From positions 434,001 to 498,000 of the forward strand of contig NZ_CP139195.1 of assembly GCF_034057115.1 (NCBI RefSeq): DNA of 64,000 bases, in the 5' to 3' direction. This stretch comes from Pseudomonas sp. AN-1 (GTDB taxonomy: Bacteria; Pseudomonadota; Gammaproteobacteria; Pseudomonadales; Pseudomonadaceae). This document shows positions 39,092 through 51,174 of this stretch, piece by piece. Position numbers and translations under genes: made by a program. The notes under the pieces were generated by a model. The model was not told the DNA's origin. It was given only the letters and a program-made list of their open reading frames with translations, and ran no database searches. Positions within the stretch are counted from its first letter, which is position 1. Every line of letters starts with the position of its first letter.

Positions 39092-39460
39092 GCACAACAA
39101 AAACAAGAACGCAGCACAACAGAACAAAAACAACACGTAACGACTCCATAACAACAAGAACAATCGGATGGAGGCGCAGCAAACAGATTCTTTTGGAGAG
39201 GAGTTGCCCGACAGGGTTCTCCCCCGACCGGACCGAGAACGATAAAACTGCCCCGAGGCAGCGGCCAGCACCGGTAGGACCCGCAAGGGTTGTGGCGACA
39301 TCAGCGTCCAAAGGAATACGTTTGTTCTTGAGTCCCTGCTTGGGACCTTAACCGGACCATGGAGTCCGGGCGGGCAAGCCAACAAGAACAACAAGCCTGT
39401 ACCAACAAGAAGAACACAGCACGACCGACTTCAAGGGGGAGCCTACGGGCTCCCCCTTGT
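39092..39460 (+). ncRNA. crcZ: CrcZ/CrcY-family regulatory RNA (Hfq/Crc antagonist)
   Basis: A predicted transcript of about 369 bases with no conserved coding frame. It contains at least five A-rich catabolite-activity motifs: ACAACAAAAACAAGAAC (39095), ACAACAGAACAAAAACAAC (39116), ACAACAAGAACAA (39151), AACAAGAACAACAAG (39381) and AACAAGAAGAACA (39404). Such motifs titrate Hfq/Crc and relieve carbon catabolite repression. The start matches GCACAACA, as in known CrcZ RNAs, and the promoter is sigma-54/CbrB type. CrcZ usually lies between cbrB and pcnB. This copy follows a CoA-transferase gene, so it may be a second paralogue (CrcY/CrcX-like). Confidence 0.88.
39433..39458 (+). terminator. 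Terminator of the CrcZ-family RNA
   Basis: AAGGGGGAGCC-tacg-GGCTCCCCCTT, an 11-bp perfect stem with a TACG tetraloop, followed by TGTGCT. Confidence 0.85.
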
Positions 39461-39587
39461 GCTATCTGCGATCCGTTCGAGCCTGACCGGCAGCGCTGCC
39501 GGCCCGCGGCTGTTTCGCCCGGAGGGCGGGGCACGCTGCGCCTCTCCCAGCTCCGTCACCCATCGCTCGCGTCCGCCAGCGGCCGAC

Positions 39588-40199
39588 TCACTGGGCCTCG
39601 ACGGTCACCGCCAGTTCCGAGTCCTGGCGGATCATCACCTCGCGGTTGACGTATTCGGGCTTGACCTCGACATCCGGGCGCATCTGGTAGGTGCGGCTGC
39701 TGCCGTCGGCGAACTGCAGGGTGGCGGTATGCGCGGTGGGATCGATGGCCTTGATCACGGCGGTGCTCGCGCGGGTGCTGGACACCAGCAGGCCCGGCTT
39801 GCTGCCCTCCGGCGGCGTCATCACCATGGCCGCGCCCTGCATGGACTCCTCGTCGCCCTTGCCTGGCTCGCGCAGGTAGATGGCGCTTTCCACCCTGGTG
39901 GTCGCCGTGACCCTGTCGCCGACCTCGAGCTGCGGGTAGTTGCGCATTTCCGGCGGGGCCTGCACGGTGCGCCGATTGCCCTGGCGATCCTGCAGGGTGA
40001 AGGTGCGCCTGCTGCGCTCGATGGCGACCACGGTAGCCTCGACTTTCTCCTCCTCGATGATGATCCCGCCCGGCACGCCTGCGGCAACGACGGCGCTCTG
40101 GCTGAGCGTGCTGGTCAGTGGCTGGTCGTCGGGCTGGCTGGCGCAGGCACCGAGCAGGGTGATGCCGACCAGCAGGGGAAGGTTGCGAATCACGGACAT
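39588..40199 (-). CDS. Outer-surface or periplasmic lipoprotein, unknown function
   Basis: A 203-residue lipoprotein. The signal peptide MSVIRNLPLLVGITLLGACA has a lipobox LGAC, then an acidic linker (QPDDQPL). The mature part carries two similar segments, ATVVAIERSRRTFTLQDRQG and TAVIKAIDPTAHTATLQFAD, each followed by a beta-rich half (TVQAPPEMRNYPQLEVGDRV and TYQMRPDVEVKPEYVNREVM). This suggests an internally duplicated OB/SH3-like fold. It starts at 40199 after GGAGAGCTCC. It is convergent with the small RNA and has no recognised named family. Confidence 0.8.
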   Translation of the reverse strand: MSVIRNLPLLVGITLLGACASQPDDQPLTSTLSQSAVVAAGVPGGIIIEEEKVEATVVAIERSRRTFTLQDRQGNRRTVQAPPEMRNYPQLEVGDRVTATTRVESAIYLREPGKGDEESMQGAAMVMTPPEGSKPGLLVSSTRASTAVIKAIDPTAHTATLQFADGSSRTYQMRPDVEVKPEYVNREVMIRQDSELAVTVEAQ

Positions 40200-40314
40200 G
40201 GAGCTCTCCTCGGGATGCCTGTGCGCGGTTGCTTGCGCACGCCCCATGCAGCTTAGTCAGTGTTGCGCATGGCAGCAGGGTTGCCGGCAGGGCGGCTTCG
40301 CCCGCTGCAGGCCG

Positions 40315-41163
40315 CTAATAGCAGGCCTCGGCGCACCCCGCAGCATTCCCGGCGACGGATGCGCTCTGGCTTTCCAGGAAGCTTGCGCTCGCATCGAGCA
40401 CCCTCTCGGGGAATTCCCGATGGGGGAAATGCTGGCATCCCTCCAGAATCAGCGAGGCACTGGTGGCGTTGCTCAGCCTGCTCAGGCGTTCCGGATGCAG
40501 CAGCGAGCCGTACTCGTCCTCCTCGCCGTGAATGACCAGATGCGGGCAGGCGATGGACGACGCATGACTTTCGAGCGTCCAGTCGGCGAAGCCTGCGGAC
40601 AGCCAGGTGTCCGTCCAGGCCGCCAGGACCCAGCGCGCCTTGTCGCCATGATATTTCTCCAGCCGCTCGATCTGCCCCGGCCGGCCGAACTCCTGCTTGG
40701 CAAGGCGAATCCCCTGCAGCGTCCGCTCCTCCACGAATGCCAGGGCGGACAGCGTGACCAGTGCCTGGCAGCTGTGCGGATAGTGTGCCGCACAGGTGGC
40801 CGCCATGATGCCGCCGACGCTGTGGCCGAATGCCACGAAACGGTCGATCGCCAGGCTGTCGCGCAGCATCGGGAAGAAGCGCTCCGCCTCGTCGCGGATG
40901 AAACGGGCCGACCAGTCCCCGGGATGCGGCGCCGAGCGGCCGAAGCCGAAGCGGTCGTAGGCAATGACCTCGCGGCCGGTCGCGACGGCCAGCTGCTCCG
41001 GGAAGTCCCGCCACAGCTCCACGCAGCCCAGGGAATCGTGAAACAGCACGATCGGCGGATTTTCCTCCGGATCGCCAGCGCCCAGCGGTCGCCAGCGACG
41101 GACGAACATCCGGCCGCAGGAAGTATCGATCCAGAGATCTTGTCGGGTAGCACGCAGCTGCAT
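40315..41163 (-). CDS. Alpha/beta-fold hydrolase
   Basis: A 282-residue hydrolase. The oxyanion/HDS region is VLFHDSLGCVELWRDFPEQL, the nucleophile elbow is GHSVGGIMA, and a late histidine in GCQHFPHREFP could complete the triad with the aspartate/glutamate of HGEEDEYG. No signal peptide, so cytoplasmic. The substrate cannot be read from sequence; esterase or C-C hydrolase activities are common in the fold. It is upstream of and divergent from katG. Confidence 0.85.
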   Translation of the reverse strand: MQLRATRQDLWIDTSCGRMFVRRWRPLGAGDPEENPPIVLFHDSLGCVELWRDFPEQLAVATGREVIAYDRFGFGRSAPHPGDWSARFIRDEAERFFPMLRDSLAIDRFVAFGHSVGGIMAATCAAHYPHSCQALVTLSALAFVEERTLQGIRLAKQEFGRPGQIERLEKYHGDKARWVLAAWTDTWLSAGFADWTLESHASSIACPHLVIHGEEDEYGSLLHPERLSRLSNATSASLILEGCQHFPHREFPERVLDASASFLESQSASVAGNAAGCAEACY

Positions 41164-43858
<2,695 letters not shown>

Positions 43859-43876
43859 CGTAACTCAGGAAGTGAG

Positions 43877-43905
43877 TCGGGCCTGCTTTGCAGGCCCGAT
43901 TCGTT
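43877..43905 (+). terminator. katG terminator
   Basis: TCGGGCCTGC-ttt-GCAGGCCCGA followed by TTCGTTT. Confidence 0.85.
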
Positions 43906-43952
43906 TATGCGCAGTGCGGAGGTGCGAGGGGATGGTGGCGACGGCTGACGCG

Positions 43953-44846
43953 CTACATCCACTCCTGTTCCGCTGCTGCCCCCTGATCGCCCCACAACAC
44001 CCGCGGCGGCAGGTCGAACAGCGAATGGGCGCCGTGCTGCAGCAGCGGCAGCGCCCGCGCACCGGCCAGCATCATGCGCGCCGCCAGCTCGATCTCGTCG
44101 AAGCGGGCCTCGAGCAGCAGGGCAGCGTGGCTGCTGTTGCTGCTCGCCGCATGGCGTTCCAGCAGCAGGCCGCGCTCGGCCTCCAGCTCGGCGACGCTGT
44201 CCACCGGGAACACCAGGGTCTCCTCGTCCAGATAGAGCGGGTCGCGGCGGATGGCCTGCTCGACGGCGGCCGCGTCGGCGCCCGGCTCCAGCTCGACGTA
44301 GACGTAGCGCTGCAGCGTGCCGTCCTGGCTCTTCTGCTCCAGCGCCAGCGCCTTGCGCACGCCAGCGATGCCTTCCGCCGCCAGCGAGTGGTGCAGGCTG
44401 GTGCCGGCATGCAGGCTGCTGCGGGTATGTCCGTGGGGCAGCAGTAGGGCGAACTGGCTGCGGAACAGGGACAGGATGCCGGGATCACTGCCGGCGCCGA
44501 CAATCGCGGTGGCCCGGTAGAGGTGGGCCATCCGCTGCATTTCCTCGTGGTGGGCGATGAAGGCGTCGCCATGCAGGCGCGCGCACTCGACCAGCGAGAT
44601 GCGGTGCTGCAGCAGCTCCCGGGCCTGGCCCTGGATGCTGTCCGCCGGTACGCAGAGCAGGGCGGCATCGACCTGCTTCAGCTCGGTGAAATGCCCGACC
44701 ACCGGCAGGTCACCCAGCCAGTCGAGCGGTGTGGGGGTGCGCCGTACCACGCCGGCCAGGGTAAGGGTAGGATCGTCCAGCAGCAGCTCGGCGCAGCGGC
44801 GGCCGAGCCTGCCGAGGCCGATCACCGCGATCTGACGTTTCTTCAT
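43953..44846 (-). CDS. Diaminopimelate dehydrogenase-like NAD(P) oxidoreductase
   Basis: A 297-residue Gfo/Idh/MocA-type protein. The Rossmann motif is VIGLGRLGRRCAELL. The mid-protein GAGSDPGILSLFRSQFALLL and HAGTSLHHSLAAEGIAGVRK resemble the meso-diaminopimelate dehydrogenase region (GWDPGxxSLxR). The start at 44846 (MKKRQIAVIG) is used; an upstream ATG lacks family support. It might deaminate meso-DAP or act on a related diamino acid. Pseudomonads normally make lysine through the succinylase route, so a catabolic or D-amino-acid role is plausible. A W-rich start of the substrate domain is missing, so function is uncertain. Confidence 0.72.
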   Translation of the reverse strand: MKKRQIAVIGLGRLGRRCAELLLDDPTLTLAGVVRRTPTPLDWLGDLPVVGHFTELKQVDAALLCVPADSIQGQARELLQHRISLVECARLHGDAFIAHHEEMQRMAHLYRATAIVGAGSDPGILSLFRSQFALLLPHGHTRSSLHAGTSLHHSLAAEGIAGVRKALALEQKSQDGTLQRYVYVELEPGADAAAVEQAIRRDPLYLDEETLVFPVDSVAELEAERGLLLERHAASSNSSHAALLLEARFDEIELAARMMLAGARALPLLQHGAHSLFDLPPRVLWGDQGAAAEQEWM

Positions 44847-45054
44847 CGGTCTGCCCGCCTGTGCTATGAAGAGGCAATGCCGCACGTGCTGGATGCCGCG
44901 CCGGCATCGGTGGTTTCCTCAGGTTAGATCAGCCACCGCCCGGCCTCCCGCGGTACCGGGCAGGCGGCACGAACTTCTCCCACTCAGCCGCGCAGAAGGG
45001 ACGCCCACATGCCTGTGCAACGGACCCGCAGCCATCACCCGTCCGAGTATCGAC

Positions 45055-46719
45055 ATGCGCCCGCCTGAACGTGCCGCCGTCCGTCCCTGGCTGGCGGACC
45101 TGATCGCCGGCCTGGCCGTGGCCGGTCTGCTGCTGCCGGAGGCTGTCGCCTATGCCAGCATCGCCGGCCTGCCGCCCCGCCACGGGGTGGTCGCGCTGCT
45201 CGCCGGGCTGCTCTTCTACGGGCTGGTGGGCCGCAGCCGCTTCGCCATCGTCTCGGCCACCTCATCCTCGGCGGCGGTGCTGGCGGCGGCCACCGCGACC
45301 ATGGCGCCGGGCGACGGCAGCCTCAAGCTGGCAGTGGCCAGCGGCCTGGTGCTGTTCACCGGCCTGGGCTTTCTCGGCGCCGGGCTGGCGCGCATGGGCT
45401 CGATCACCGCGTTCATCGCCAAGCCGGTGCTGCGCGGTTTCACCTTCGGCCTGGCCCTGGTGGTGATCCTGCACCAGTTGCCGCATATCCTCGGCGTGCA
45501 TCCCGGCCACGGCAATCCGCTGCAGCTGGCGGCCAGCCTGCTGGCCGGTTTCGCGGCCTGGAATCCCCTCGGCATCGGCCTGGGCTTGGCGGCGCTGGCG
45601 CTGCTGCGGCTGCTCAGGCCTTGCCGACATGTGCCGGCGGCGCTGGTGGTCATCGTCCTCGGCATCGTCGTCCAGCTGTTCTGCGGCCTCGACCGCTTCG
45701 GCGTGGCGCTGGTCGGCAGCATCGACCTGGAGTTCCGCCCGCCCGAGTTGCCGCGGCTCGACCAGAGCGAGTGGCTGCGCCTCGGCGAGCTGGCCTTCGC
45801 CCTGCTGTTCGTGCTGTATGCCGAGTCCTACGGCAGCATGCGCAGCTTCGCCCTGCGCTATGGCGACGGCCTGTCGGCCAACCGCGAGCTGATCGCCCTC
45901 GGCGCCGCCAACCTGGCCTCGGGACTGTTCGGCGGCATGCCGGTCGGCGCCGGCTACTCGGCCACCGCGGCCAACGAGGCTGCCGGCGCGCGCTCGCGGC
46001 TGGCCGCCTGGTGCGCCGCGCTGGTGGTGCTGCTGGCAGTGCTCAGCCTGATGCCCTGGATGGCGCTGACGCCGATGCCGGTACTGGCCGCCATCGTCAT
46101 CCATGCGGTGGGCCACAGCCTCGACCCCGCCGCGCTGCGCCGCTACTTCGGCTGGCGCCGCGACCGCCTGGTGGTGCTCAGCGCGATCGCCGCGGTGCTG
46201 CTGCTCGGTATCCTCGCCGGCCTGCTGGTCGCGGTCGGCGTCAGCGTGCTGATGACCCTGCGCGGCTTCTCGCTGCCGCGGGTGTCGATGCTCGGCCGGC
46301 TCGGCGAGGGCCACGACTTCGTCGACCTGCGGGCGCACCCGGAGGCCGTGGCGGTGCCGGGCCTGCTGATCCTGCGCCCGGAGGCGCCGCTGTTCTTCGC
46401 CAATGCCGAGCAGACCCTGGCGCTCGTCCGCCGTTGCCTGCGCGCCCCGGAAAACGCCGCGCGGGTGCTGATCCTCAGTCTCGAGGAGTCGCCGGATCTC
46501 GACGGCAGCAGCCTCGAGGCGCTGCTGGAGCTGGCGCAGCAGGTCGAGGCGCGCGGCATGACCCTGCTGTTCGCCCGCCTGCACGAACGGGCCCGCGCCG
46601 TGCTGGGCCGGGCGGCTGGCGAACGTCTGCCGGCCGATGCGCTGACCAACTGGAGCGTCGACGATGCGGTGAGCCGGGGGCTGGCGCTGCTGGCGGCCGA
46701 GCGCCGCGAGCCGGGCTAG
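45055..46719 (+). CDS. SulP family anion transporter with STAS domain
   Basis: A 554-residue permease. About 12 hydrophobic helices run from residue 15 (LIAGLAVAGLLLPEAVAYAS, the SulP signature, then IAGLPPRHG) to about 420. A C-terminal STAS domain (about 430-550) has the LILSLEESPDLDGSSLEAL core; its canonical Asp-Ser pair is present. Substrate may be sulfate, bicarbonate or another anion. The ATG at 45055 is chosen because the family begins there. The 3' end overlaps the convergent sulfatase gene by 4 bases. Confidence 0.88.
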   Translation: MRPPERAAVRPWLADLIAGLAVAGLLLPEAVAYASIAGLPPRHGVVALLAGLLFYGLVGRSRFAIVSATSSSAAVLAAATATMAPGDGSLKLAVASGLVLFTGLGFLGAGLARMGSITAFIAKPVLRGFTFGLALVVILHQLPHILGVHPGHGNPLQLAASLLAGFAAWNPLGIGLGLAALALLRLLRPCRHVPAALVVIVLGIVVQLFCGLDRFGVALVGSIDLEFRPPELPRLDQSEWLRLGELAFALLFVLYAESYGSMRSFALRYGDGLSANRELIALGAANLASGLFGGMPVGAGYSATAANEAAGARSRLAAWCAALVVLLAVLSLMPWMALTPMPVLAAIVIHAVGHSLDPAALRRYFGWRRDRLVVLSAIAAVLLLGILAGLLVAVGVSVLMTLRGFSLPRVSMLGRLGEGHDFVDLRAHPEAVAVPGLLILRPEAPLFFANAEQTLALVRRCLRAPENAARVLILSLEESPDLDGSSLEALLELAQQVEARGMTLLFARLHERARAVLGRAAGERLPADALTNWSVDDAVSRGLALLAAERREPG

Positions 46720-48965
46720 CTGGAGCGGGGCAGGGCGCCGCCTTCCGCCAGCCGGGGCTCGTCGCCGGGTTGCAGCGGCTCCGCCTGCTCGGTGACCACG
46801 CTGAAATCGCTGATCTCGATGGCGCCTTTGCCGTAGCCGAGCAGGTGGAAGGAGAACGCCTTGCGCGATTCCGGGTTGTAGAAGCTGAAGTCCATCTGCA
46901 GCGGCTTGTCGTGGGTTACCAGTATCCGGGCGGGGATGTCCAGCGGCACGTCCTGCTCGAACTCCTTGGCCTTGAGCTGGATGTAGGCCTTCTGCTTGCG
47001 GCCCACCGAGCGCACGGTCAGACGCACCCGCGTCAGGGTGCCCTTGGGCAGCTCCAGGTACTGGGCACCGATCAGGTTGTCCGTCCAGTCGTCGCGGACC
47101 TGCGCCTTGAGGCGGATGACGGCCGGGCTGCCGAACTGGTAGAGCCGGTTCAGCGAGGTGTGCAGCAACGACTGGTCGAGTGCGCTTGCCCTGGCCGCCA
47201 TCTGGCGCGCGCGCCGGCCGCCATACTGGCCGAGCAAGGTGGCCCGCTCGGCGATGAAGCCTTCGCTGGCGTAGTAGCGGCAGCGTTGCTGCACGTCGCA
47301 CTCGGTCAGGGTGCCCCGGCCATCGTGATGGCGCAGCTTGCCATTGGTGTACGACATGATCTCCCGGCCGTGGGCGTAGTCGCGGAACAGCGAGCGGCCG
47401 CTGAGGGCCTTGGGGGGCGGGAAGCCGAAGTAGTCGAGCACCGATGCGCTCAGGTCGACGTGGCCGTAGACCCCGGTCTTGATCCGGGGCAGCTGTGCCT
47501 GCTCGGGAGCCAGCACCAGGCTGAAGCCCCAGGCCGAGGCCAGGCGCACGCCGTCGATGCCGTGGGACTCGTCCGAGGTGACGATCACCAGGGTGTCCTT
47601 CAGCACGCCCGAGCGCTCCAGTGCGGCCAGGAAGTCCCCCAGGGCATCGTCCAGATAGGCCACCGCAGCCTGCTTGGGGCTGGCGTGGCGGCGCAGGTAC
47701 GCGGCCGGCGCCGAGTAGGGCTGGTGGGTGCCGACCGTCAGCAGGGTGAGCATCCAGGGCTGCTTGCTGCGGCGCAGCTGGCCGACGTAGTCCAGCGCGC
47801 CTTCGAAGAAAGACCTGTCGTCCATGCCCCACGGGAAGTCCAGGCGGGCAGGCTTCCTGAACCACTCCCGGCCGCGGGTGGCGTCGAAGCCGATGTGCGG
47901 CATGATCCGGTCCTTGGCCATGAACCTGAGACCCGCGCCCTGCAGGTAGTGGGTGGCGAACCCGCGGCTGCGCAGCTGGGCGGGCAGGCAGGCCCGGTTG
48001 CGCTGGTTCTGGGTGAGCATCTCGATGCCCTTGGGCGTGCCGTTGTCGAGCTTGTCGTAGTCGCCGCAGAGCATCGCGTACAGGCCGCGGATGGTCTGGT
48101 GGCTGTGCAGCACGTAGTCGGGCGTGTTCATGCCCCGTTCGGCCCAGGCGCTCAGCCTGGGCATCAGGTTTTCGCGGTAGCTGTCGTTCAGGGCGGCGCG
48201 GTTCGCCCCGACATAGGCGCCGGGGATGCCTTCGAGGGCGACGATCAGCACGTTGCGGGCGCGCCCCGGGGCGTCCAGCAGCTTCCTGCCGTCCAGGTCG
48301 AGCCGGACGAGGCCGGCCAGCGGTGGCGGCGTGTCGGCGTCATCGCCGGCCAGCCATTCCTCCAGGCGGGTCTGTCCGTGGCCGGTGCCGGCCACCAGCC
48401 ACTGGTGCGGCAGGTTGAACAGTCGCCACTGGTCCGCCTCGCTGGGCTGGAGATACTGCAGGCCGCCGTGGGCCAGCAGGAGCGACAGCGGCGCCAGCCA
48501 GGCATGCCGCGGCAGGCGCGGAGACGGTTGCGCGCGGCCGGCCCACAGGCTGGCCAGCCAGACGGCCAGGGCGCCGAGCAGGACGGCGGCCACCCACGGC
48601 TGGGCAAGGCTGCCGGCAGTGGAGTTCTCCATGAACTGCGGATCGGTCAGGTACTGCAGGTCTGCCACGTCCGGCAGGCGGCCGACGGCGCTGACCAGCT
48701 CCACCGCTGCCACGTTCAGCAGGCCCCACGCCAGCAGCACGGGCAGGGCCAGCCACCAGGGGCGGCGGTACAGCAGCACGATCAGCAGGCTGGCGATGCC
48801 CAGGTCGGACAGATAGCCGAGGGGAGCGGACCAGCCCAGGGCAAGGCGGCTGCCCAGGGGGACGATCAGCACCAGGCCGATGAGACTGGCGAGCGGGGCG
48901 CGGGGATGGCGCAGGCAGCGCGGGATGATGCTCACGAGGAAACCCTCACGCCATCGGATGTTCAT
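46716..48965 (-). CDS. LTA synthase-type membrane sulfatase/phosphotransferase
   Basis: A protein of up to 749 residues. The N-terminal membrane domain has about five helices (to residue 175). A periplasmic alkaline-phosphatase-superfamily domain follows (about 235-520) with LIVALEGIPGAYV (metal Glu), SHQTIRGLYAMLCG with the nucleophile threonine, GTHQPY, and VTSDESHGIDG. A C-terminal beta-rich extension of about 200 residues has no named match. In Gram-negatives such proteins transfer phosphoglycerol or phosphoethanolamine to glycans or lipids. A GTG at 48935 (VSIIPRCLRHP), with GAGGG just upstream, could be the true start. Confidence 0.85.
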   Translation of the reverse strand: MNIRWREGFLVSIIPRCLRHPRAPLASLIGLVLIVPLGSRLALGWSAPLGYLSDLGIASLLIVLLYRRPWWLALPVLLAWGLLNVAAVELVSAVGRLPDVADLQYLTDPQFMENSTAGSLAQPWVAAVLLGALAVWLASLWAGRAQPSPRLPRHAWLAPLSLLLAHGGLQYLQPSEADQWRLFNLPHQWLVAGTGHGQTRLEEWLAGDDADTPPPLAGLVRLDLDGRKLLDAPGRARNVLIVALEGIPGAYVGANRAALNDSYRENLMPRLSAWAERGMNTPDYVLHSHQTIRGLYAMLCGDYDKLDNGTPKGIEMLTQNQRNRACLPAQLRSRGFATHYLQGAGLRFMAKDRIMPHIGFDATRGREWFRKPARLDFPWGMDDRSFFEGALDYVGQLRRSKQPWMLTLLTVGTHQPYSAPAAYLRRHASPKQAAVAYLDDALGDFLAALERSGVLKDTLVIVTSDESHGIDGVRLASAWGFSLVLAPEQAQLPRIKTGVYGHVDLSASVLDYFGFPPPKALSGRSLFRDYAHGREIMSYTNGKLRHHDGRGTLTECDVQQRCRYYASEGFIAERATLLGQYGGRRARQMAARASALDQSLLHTSLNRLYQFGSPAVIRLKAQVRDDWTDNLIGAQYLELPKGTLTRVRLTVRSVGRKQKAYIQLKAKEFEQDVPLDIPARILVTHDKPLQMDFSFYNPESRKAFSFHLLGYGKGAIEISDFSVVTEQAEPLQPGDEPRLAEGGALPRSS

Positions 48966-49064
48966 GAAGATATGCTAGGCGGGATCGCTCCTTTTTTGGG
49001 CAACTGCGGCCGCGGAAAGTTCTTGCGCCCATCCGCGGACCGGGCCGTGCCGATGGGCCTGCGC

Positions 49065-51035
49065 CTAGGTCTGCTTCGGCCGGGGCGAGGCGCTGCGCCT
49101 GGCTGCCGTGCCACCGGCCTTGCGCGGCGCGGTCTTGCGTGGGGCGCCCGTGCGCGTGCCCTTCCAGGCCGGCTTGCCGCGGCCGGGCGCGACCGGCGGG
49201 CCGCTGATGGTCAGACGCAGGTCGGCGCAACGCTCCACCAGCTTGCTCATCCACGCCGACTGCTTGGCGACGAACTCCTCCAGCGGCATCTCGCCGTTCT
49301 GCACCATGTCCAGCGCCTGCTCCCAGATCGCCGTGGTGCCGGGGTCGGCGATCGGCCGCGGCACCGCGTCGATCAGGCTGAACGCCGCCGGGGTGGCCGC
49401 CAGCGCCTTGCCCTGTTTGGTCAGGTAGCCGCGGTCGAGCAGGCCCTGGATGATCCCGGCGCGGGTCGCCTCGGTGCCGATGCCGGTGGTGTCCTTGAGC
49501 TTCTGCTTGAGGCGCGGATCGTCGACCAGTTTGGCGACGTTCTTCATCGCCTTGATCAGGTCGCCCTCGGTGAACGGCTTGGGCGGCTGGGTGTGCAGGT
49601 CCTTGAGCGTCACCTCGCGCACCGCGCAGTCCTGGCCCTCGCGCAGCGCCGGCAGGGCCTGCGGCTCCGGCGCCTCGCGGCCCTTGGTCGGGGCGAGCGC
49701 CTCGGGCAGCGCGCGCCGCCAGCCCGGCTCGACGATGCGCTTGCCCAGCGCGCGCAGGGCATGGCCGGCGCAGTCGAAGTCGGCCTGGGTGCGGTCGTAC
49801 TCGTGGTTGGCCAGGAACTGCGCCAGGTAGCGGGCGCGGATCAGGCTGAACACCGCGCGCTCCTTGCCGGCCAGGCGACTGGAGGCCTGCGCGGCGGCGG
49901 TGGGGATGATGCCGTGGTGGGCGCTCACTTTGGCGTCGTTCCACGCCCGCGAGCGGCGCTGCGCGTCGAGGTGCGGCTGCAGGGCGGCCAGCGCCGGATC
50001 GGCGGAGGCCAGGGCGGCGAGGATCGTCGGGGCCTCGGCGTGCTGGCTGAGCGGCAGGTAGCCGCAGTCGCTGCGCGGGTAGGTGATGACCTTGTGCGTC
50101 TCGTACAGCGCCTGGGCGATGTCGAGGGTTTCTTGGGCGCCGAGGCCGAGCTTCTTCGAGCAGACCTCCTGCAGGGTGCCCAGGTCGAAGGGCAGCGGCG
50201 CCGCCTCGCGCACCCGCTCGGTCTTCAGTTCGACCAGCCGCGCGCTGCCGGCGCGGCGCATGGCCTCGGCGGCAGCGCGGGCCAGCTCGGGCCTGAGGCA
50301 GCGGCCCTGCTCGTCGCAGGCATCCTCCGGCGCGCGCCACTGCGCGGTGAAGGGCGTGCCGCCTTCCAGCAGCTGCACGTCGATGGCCCAGAACGGCACC
50401 GGCACGAAGGCGGCGATGCTGCGGTCGCGATCCACCACCAGGCGCAGGGTCGGCGTCTGCACGCGGCCCACCGAGAGCACACCCTGGTAGCCGGACTGGC
50501 GACCGAGCAGGGTGAACAGCCGGCTCATGTTCATGCCGATCAGCCAGTCGGCGCGCGAGCGGCCCAGTGCGGCGTGGTACAGGGGGAAGGTCTCGCTGCC
50601 CGGCTTGAGTGCCTTGAGCGCCTTGCGGATCGAGGCGTCGTCCAGCGCCGACAGCCACAGGCGCTGGATCGGCCCGCGGTAGCGGCAGTGGTCGAGGATT
50701 TCGCGGGCGATCATCTCGCCCTCGCGGTCGGCGTCGGTGGCGATCACCAGCTCGGTGCATTCGCCGAGCAGGCGCTTGACCGCCTTGAACTGGCTGGCGG
50801 TCTTGCTCTTGACCAGCATCTTCCACTGGTCGGGGACTATGGGCAGGTCGGCGAGGTTCCAGCGCTTGTAGCGCTCGTCGTAGGCGTCCGGCGGCGCGGT
50901 CTCCAGCAGGTGGCCGATGCACCAGGTCACGGTCACGCCGGCCCCCAGCCAGCAGCCCTCGCCGCGCCGGCTGGCGCCGAGCACCTTGGCGATGTCCTTG
51001 GCCTGGGAGGGTTTTTCGCAGAGGAAGAGCCGCAT
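49065..51035 (-). CDS. topB: DNA topoisomerase III
   Basis: A 656-residue type IA topoisomerase. The TOPRIM domain opens MRLFLCEKPSQAKDIAKVLG and contains the metal motif IATDADREGEMIAREIL. The catalytic tyrosine is in VITYPRSDCGYLPL. A basic tail (KGTRTGAPRKTAPRKAGGTA) probably binds DNA. The start at 51035 is the family start; the open frame upstream to 51137 is spurious. It decatenates replication and recombination intermediates. Confidence 0.95.
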   Translation of the reverse strand: MRLFLCEKPSQAKDIAKVLGASRRGEGCWLGAGVTVTWCIGHLLETAPPDAYDERYKRWNLADLPIVPDQWKMLVKSKTASQFKAVKRLLGECTELVIATDADREGEMIAREILDHCRYRGPIQRLWLSALDDASIRKALKALKPGSETFPLYHAALGRSRADWLIGMNMSRLFTLLGRQSGYQGVLSVGRVQTPTLRLVVDRDRSIAAFVPVPFWAIDVQLLEGGTPFTAQWRAPEDACDEQGRCLRPELARAAAEAMRRAGSARLVELKTERVREAAPLPFDLGTLQEVCSKKLGLGAQETLDIAQALYETHKVITYPRSDCGYLPLSQHAEAPTILAALASADPALAALQPHLDAQRRSRAWNDAKVSAHHGIIPTAAAQASSRLAGKERAVFSLIRARYLAQFLANHEYDRTQADFDCAGHALRALGKRIVEPGWRRALPEALAPTKGREAPEPQALPALREGQDCAVREVTLKDLHTQPPKPFTEGDLIKAMKNVAKLVDDPRLKQKLKDTTGIGTEATRAGIIQGLLDRGYLTKQGKALAATPAAFSLIDAVPRPIADPGTTAIWEQALDMVQNGEMPLEEFVAKQSAWMSKLVERCADLRLTISGPPVAPGRGKPAWKGTRTGAPRKTAPRKAGGTAARRSASPRPKQT

Positions 51036-51174
51036 GCTTGCCATCAAAGCTGGTGGAGATGGCGCACAGCATGGGCAGAAACGGCGTTTCAGGCAATCTT
51101 TATCTGGATGGATGTACAGCCTTGGCCGCCGCTCCACCGCGAAGGATGGAGCGGGGCTGGCTGCCGGGGAAGGA

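Noticed and set aside
39060-39394. Short open frames across the small-RNA region
   Set aside because: They are unconserved-looking, overlap on both strands, and the sigma-54/A-rich/terminator layout explains the sequence as a non-coding RNA.
45262-47865. 867-residue open frame on the minus strand
   Set aside because: It overlaps SulP and the sulfatase out of frame; composition is typical of a shadow frame.
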